From: Negativicutes bacterium | GTDB taxonomy: Bacteria > Bacillota_C > Negativicutes > Acidaminococcales > Acidaminococcaceae | Direction: 5' to 3' | Assembly: GCA_009930275.1 (NCBI GenBank) | Contig: RZYP01000136.1 | Location: 1-5,204 of the forward strand | Length of the DNA: 5,204 bases | Shown: positions 5,134 to 5,204 of the stretch, in pieces | Numbering within the stretch: position 1 is the stretch's first letter | Layout of the letters: the number at the start of each line of letters is the position of its first letter | Position numbers and translations under genes: made by a program | The notes under the pieces: generated by a model | What the model saw: the letters and a program-made list of their open reading frames with translations, nothing else | Database searches by the model: none | What the model was told of the DNA's origin: nothing

Positions 5134-5204
5134 TCAGACTTTTTTCTTTTTCTGGGCCATATCCAGGATGACGGCCATGAGGATGATGGCGCCGATGACG
5201 GCTT
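5134..5204 (-). CDS. ABC sugar transporter permease, RbsC-like (C-terminal fragment)
   Basis: Only the last 22 codons and the TGA stop (5136-5134) are in the window; the gene continues past the high-coordinate edge. The residues form a hydrophobic membrane segment (AVIGAIILMAVIL) followed by Asp-Met-Ala-Gln and a lysine-rich cytoplasmic tail ending in valine. This pattern of a last helix, then LD, then a basic tail is typical of ribose-type ABC permeases (BPD_transp_2 family), which with an ATPase and a binding lipoprotein import unphosphorylated sugars. The stop lies 30 nt before the DhaK-like start, so the transporter probably belongs to the same operon and feeds its substrate to the kinase. 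With so little sequence, other membrane proteins cannot be excluded. Confidence 0.6.
   Translation of the reverse strand, partial: AVIGAIILMAVILDMAQKKKKV

Overview
The window looks like part of a chromosome from a Gram-positive-type bacterium, most likely a member of the Bacillota (clostridial lineage). This placement is an inference. It rests on strong AGGTG/GAGG-type ribosome binding sites, one GTG start, short tight intergenic gaps, an Sec/SPII lipoprotein with a low-complexity Thr/Ala linker, DeoR and ROK sugar regulators, and moderate GC genes with AT-rich gaps. Every gene I can support lies on the minus strand, so transcription runs from high to low coordinates. I see no insertion sequence, tRNA, rRNA or CRISPR array.

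Region 5204-1835 is the 3' part of a sugar catabolic operon. In transcription order it holds the last residues of an RbsC-like ABC sugar permease, a DhaK-like kinase subunit, a DeoR-family regulator, a DhaL nucleotide-binding kinase subunit, and a class II (zinc) ketose-phosphate aldolase. Gaps are 30, 9, 25 and 10 nt, and a hairpin terminator follows at 1759-1799. The DhaK-like subunit lacks both histidines that define dihydroxyacetone kinases (Asn59 and Ser208 stand in their places), yet its DhaL partner has an intact nucleotide/magnesium site. The aldolase keeps its zinc and catalytic residues. It appears to lack the C-terminal arginine that holds the distal phosphate in bisphosphate aldolases. 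My reading is an operon that imports a sugar or ketose unphosphorylated, phosphorylates it next to the carbonyl, and splits the ketose 1-phosphate into DHAP and an aldehyde. The substrate is not identifiable from this sequence.

Region 1834-461 holds a ROK-family repressor (GTG start) with its own short upstream region, and a second hairpin terminator at 385-416.

Region 460-1 is a 364-nt AT-rich regulatory stretch, followed by the first 32 codons of a lipoprotein, probably the substrate-binding protein of another ABC sugar transporter. The stretch carries a near-consensus promoter whose spacer is filled by a 13-bp palindrome, a long leader with nested inverted repeats, and TGGTAA-type boxes, one of which resembles a box in front of the ROK gene. 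This suggests that the ROK protein controls both itself and the lipoprotein operon.
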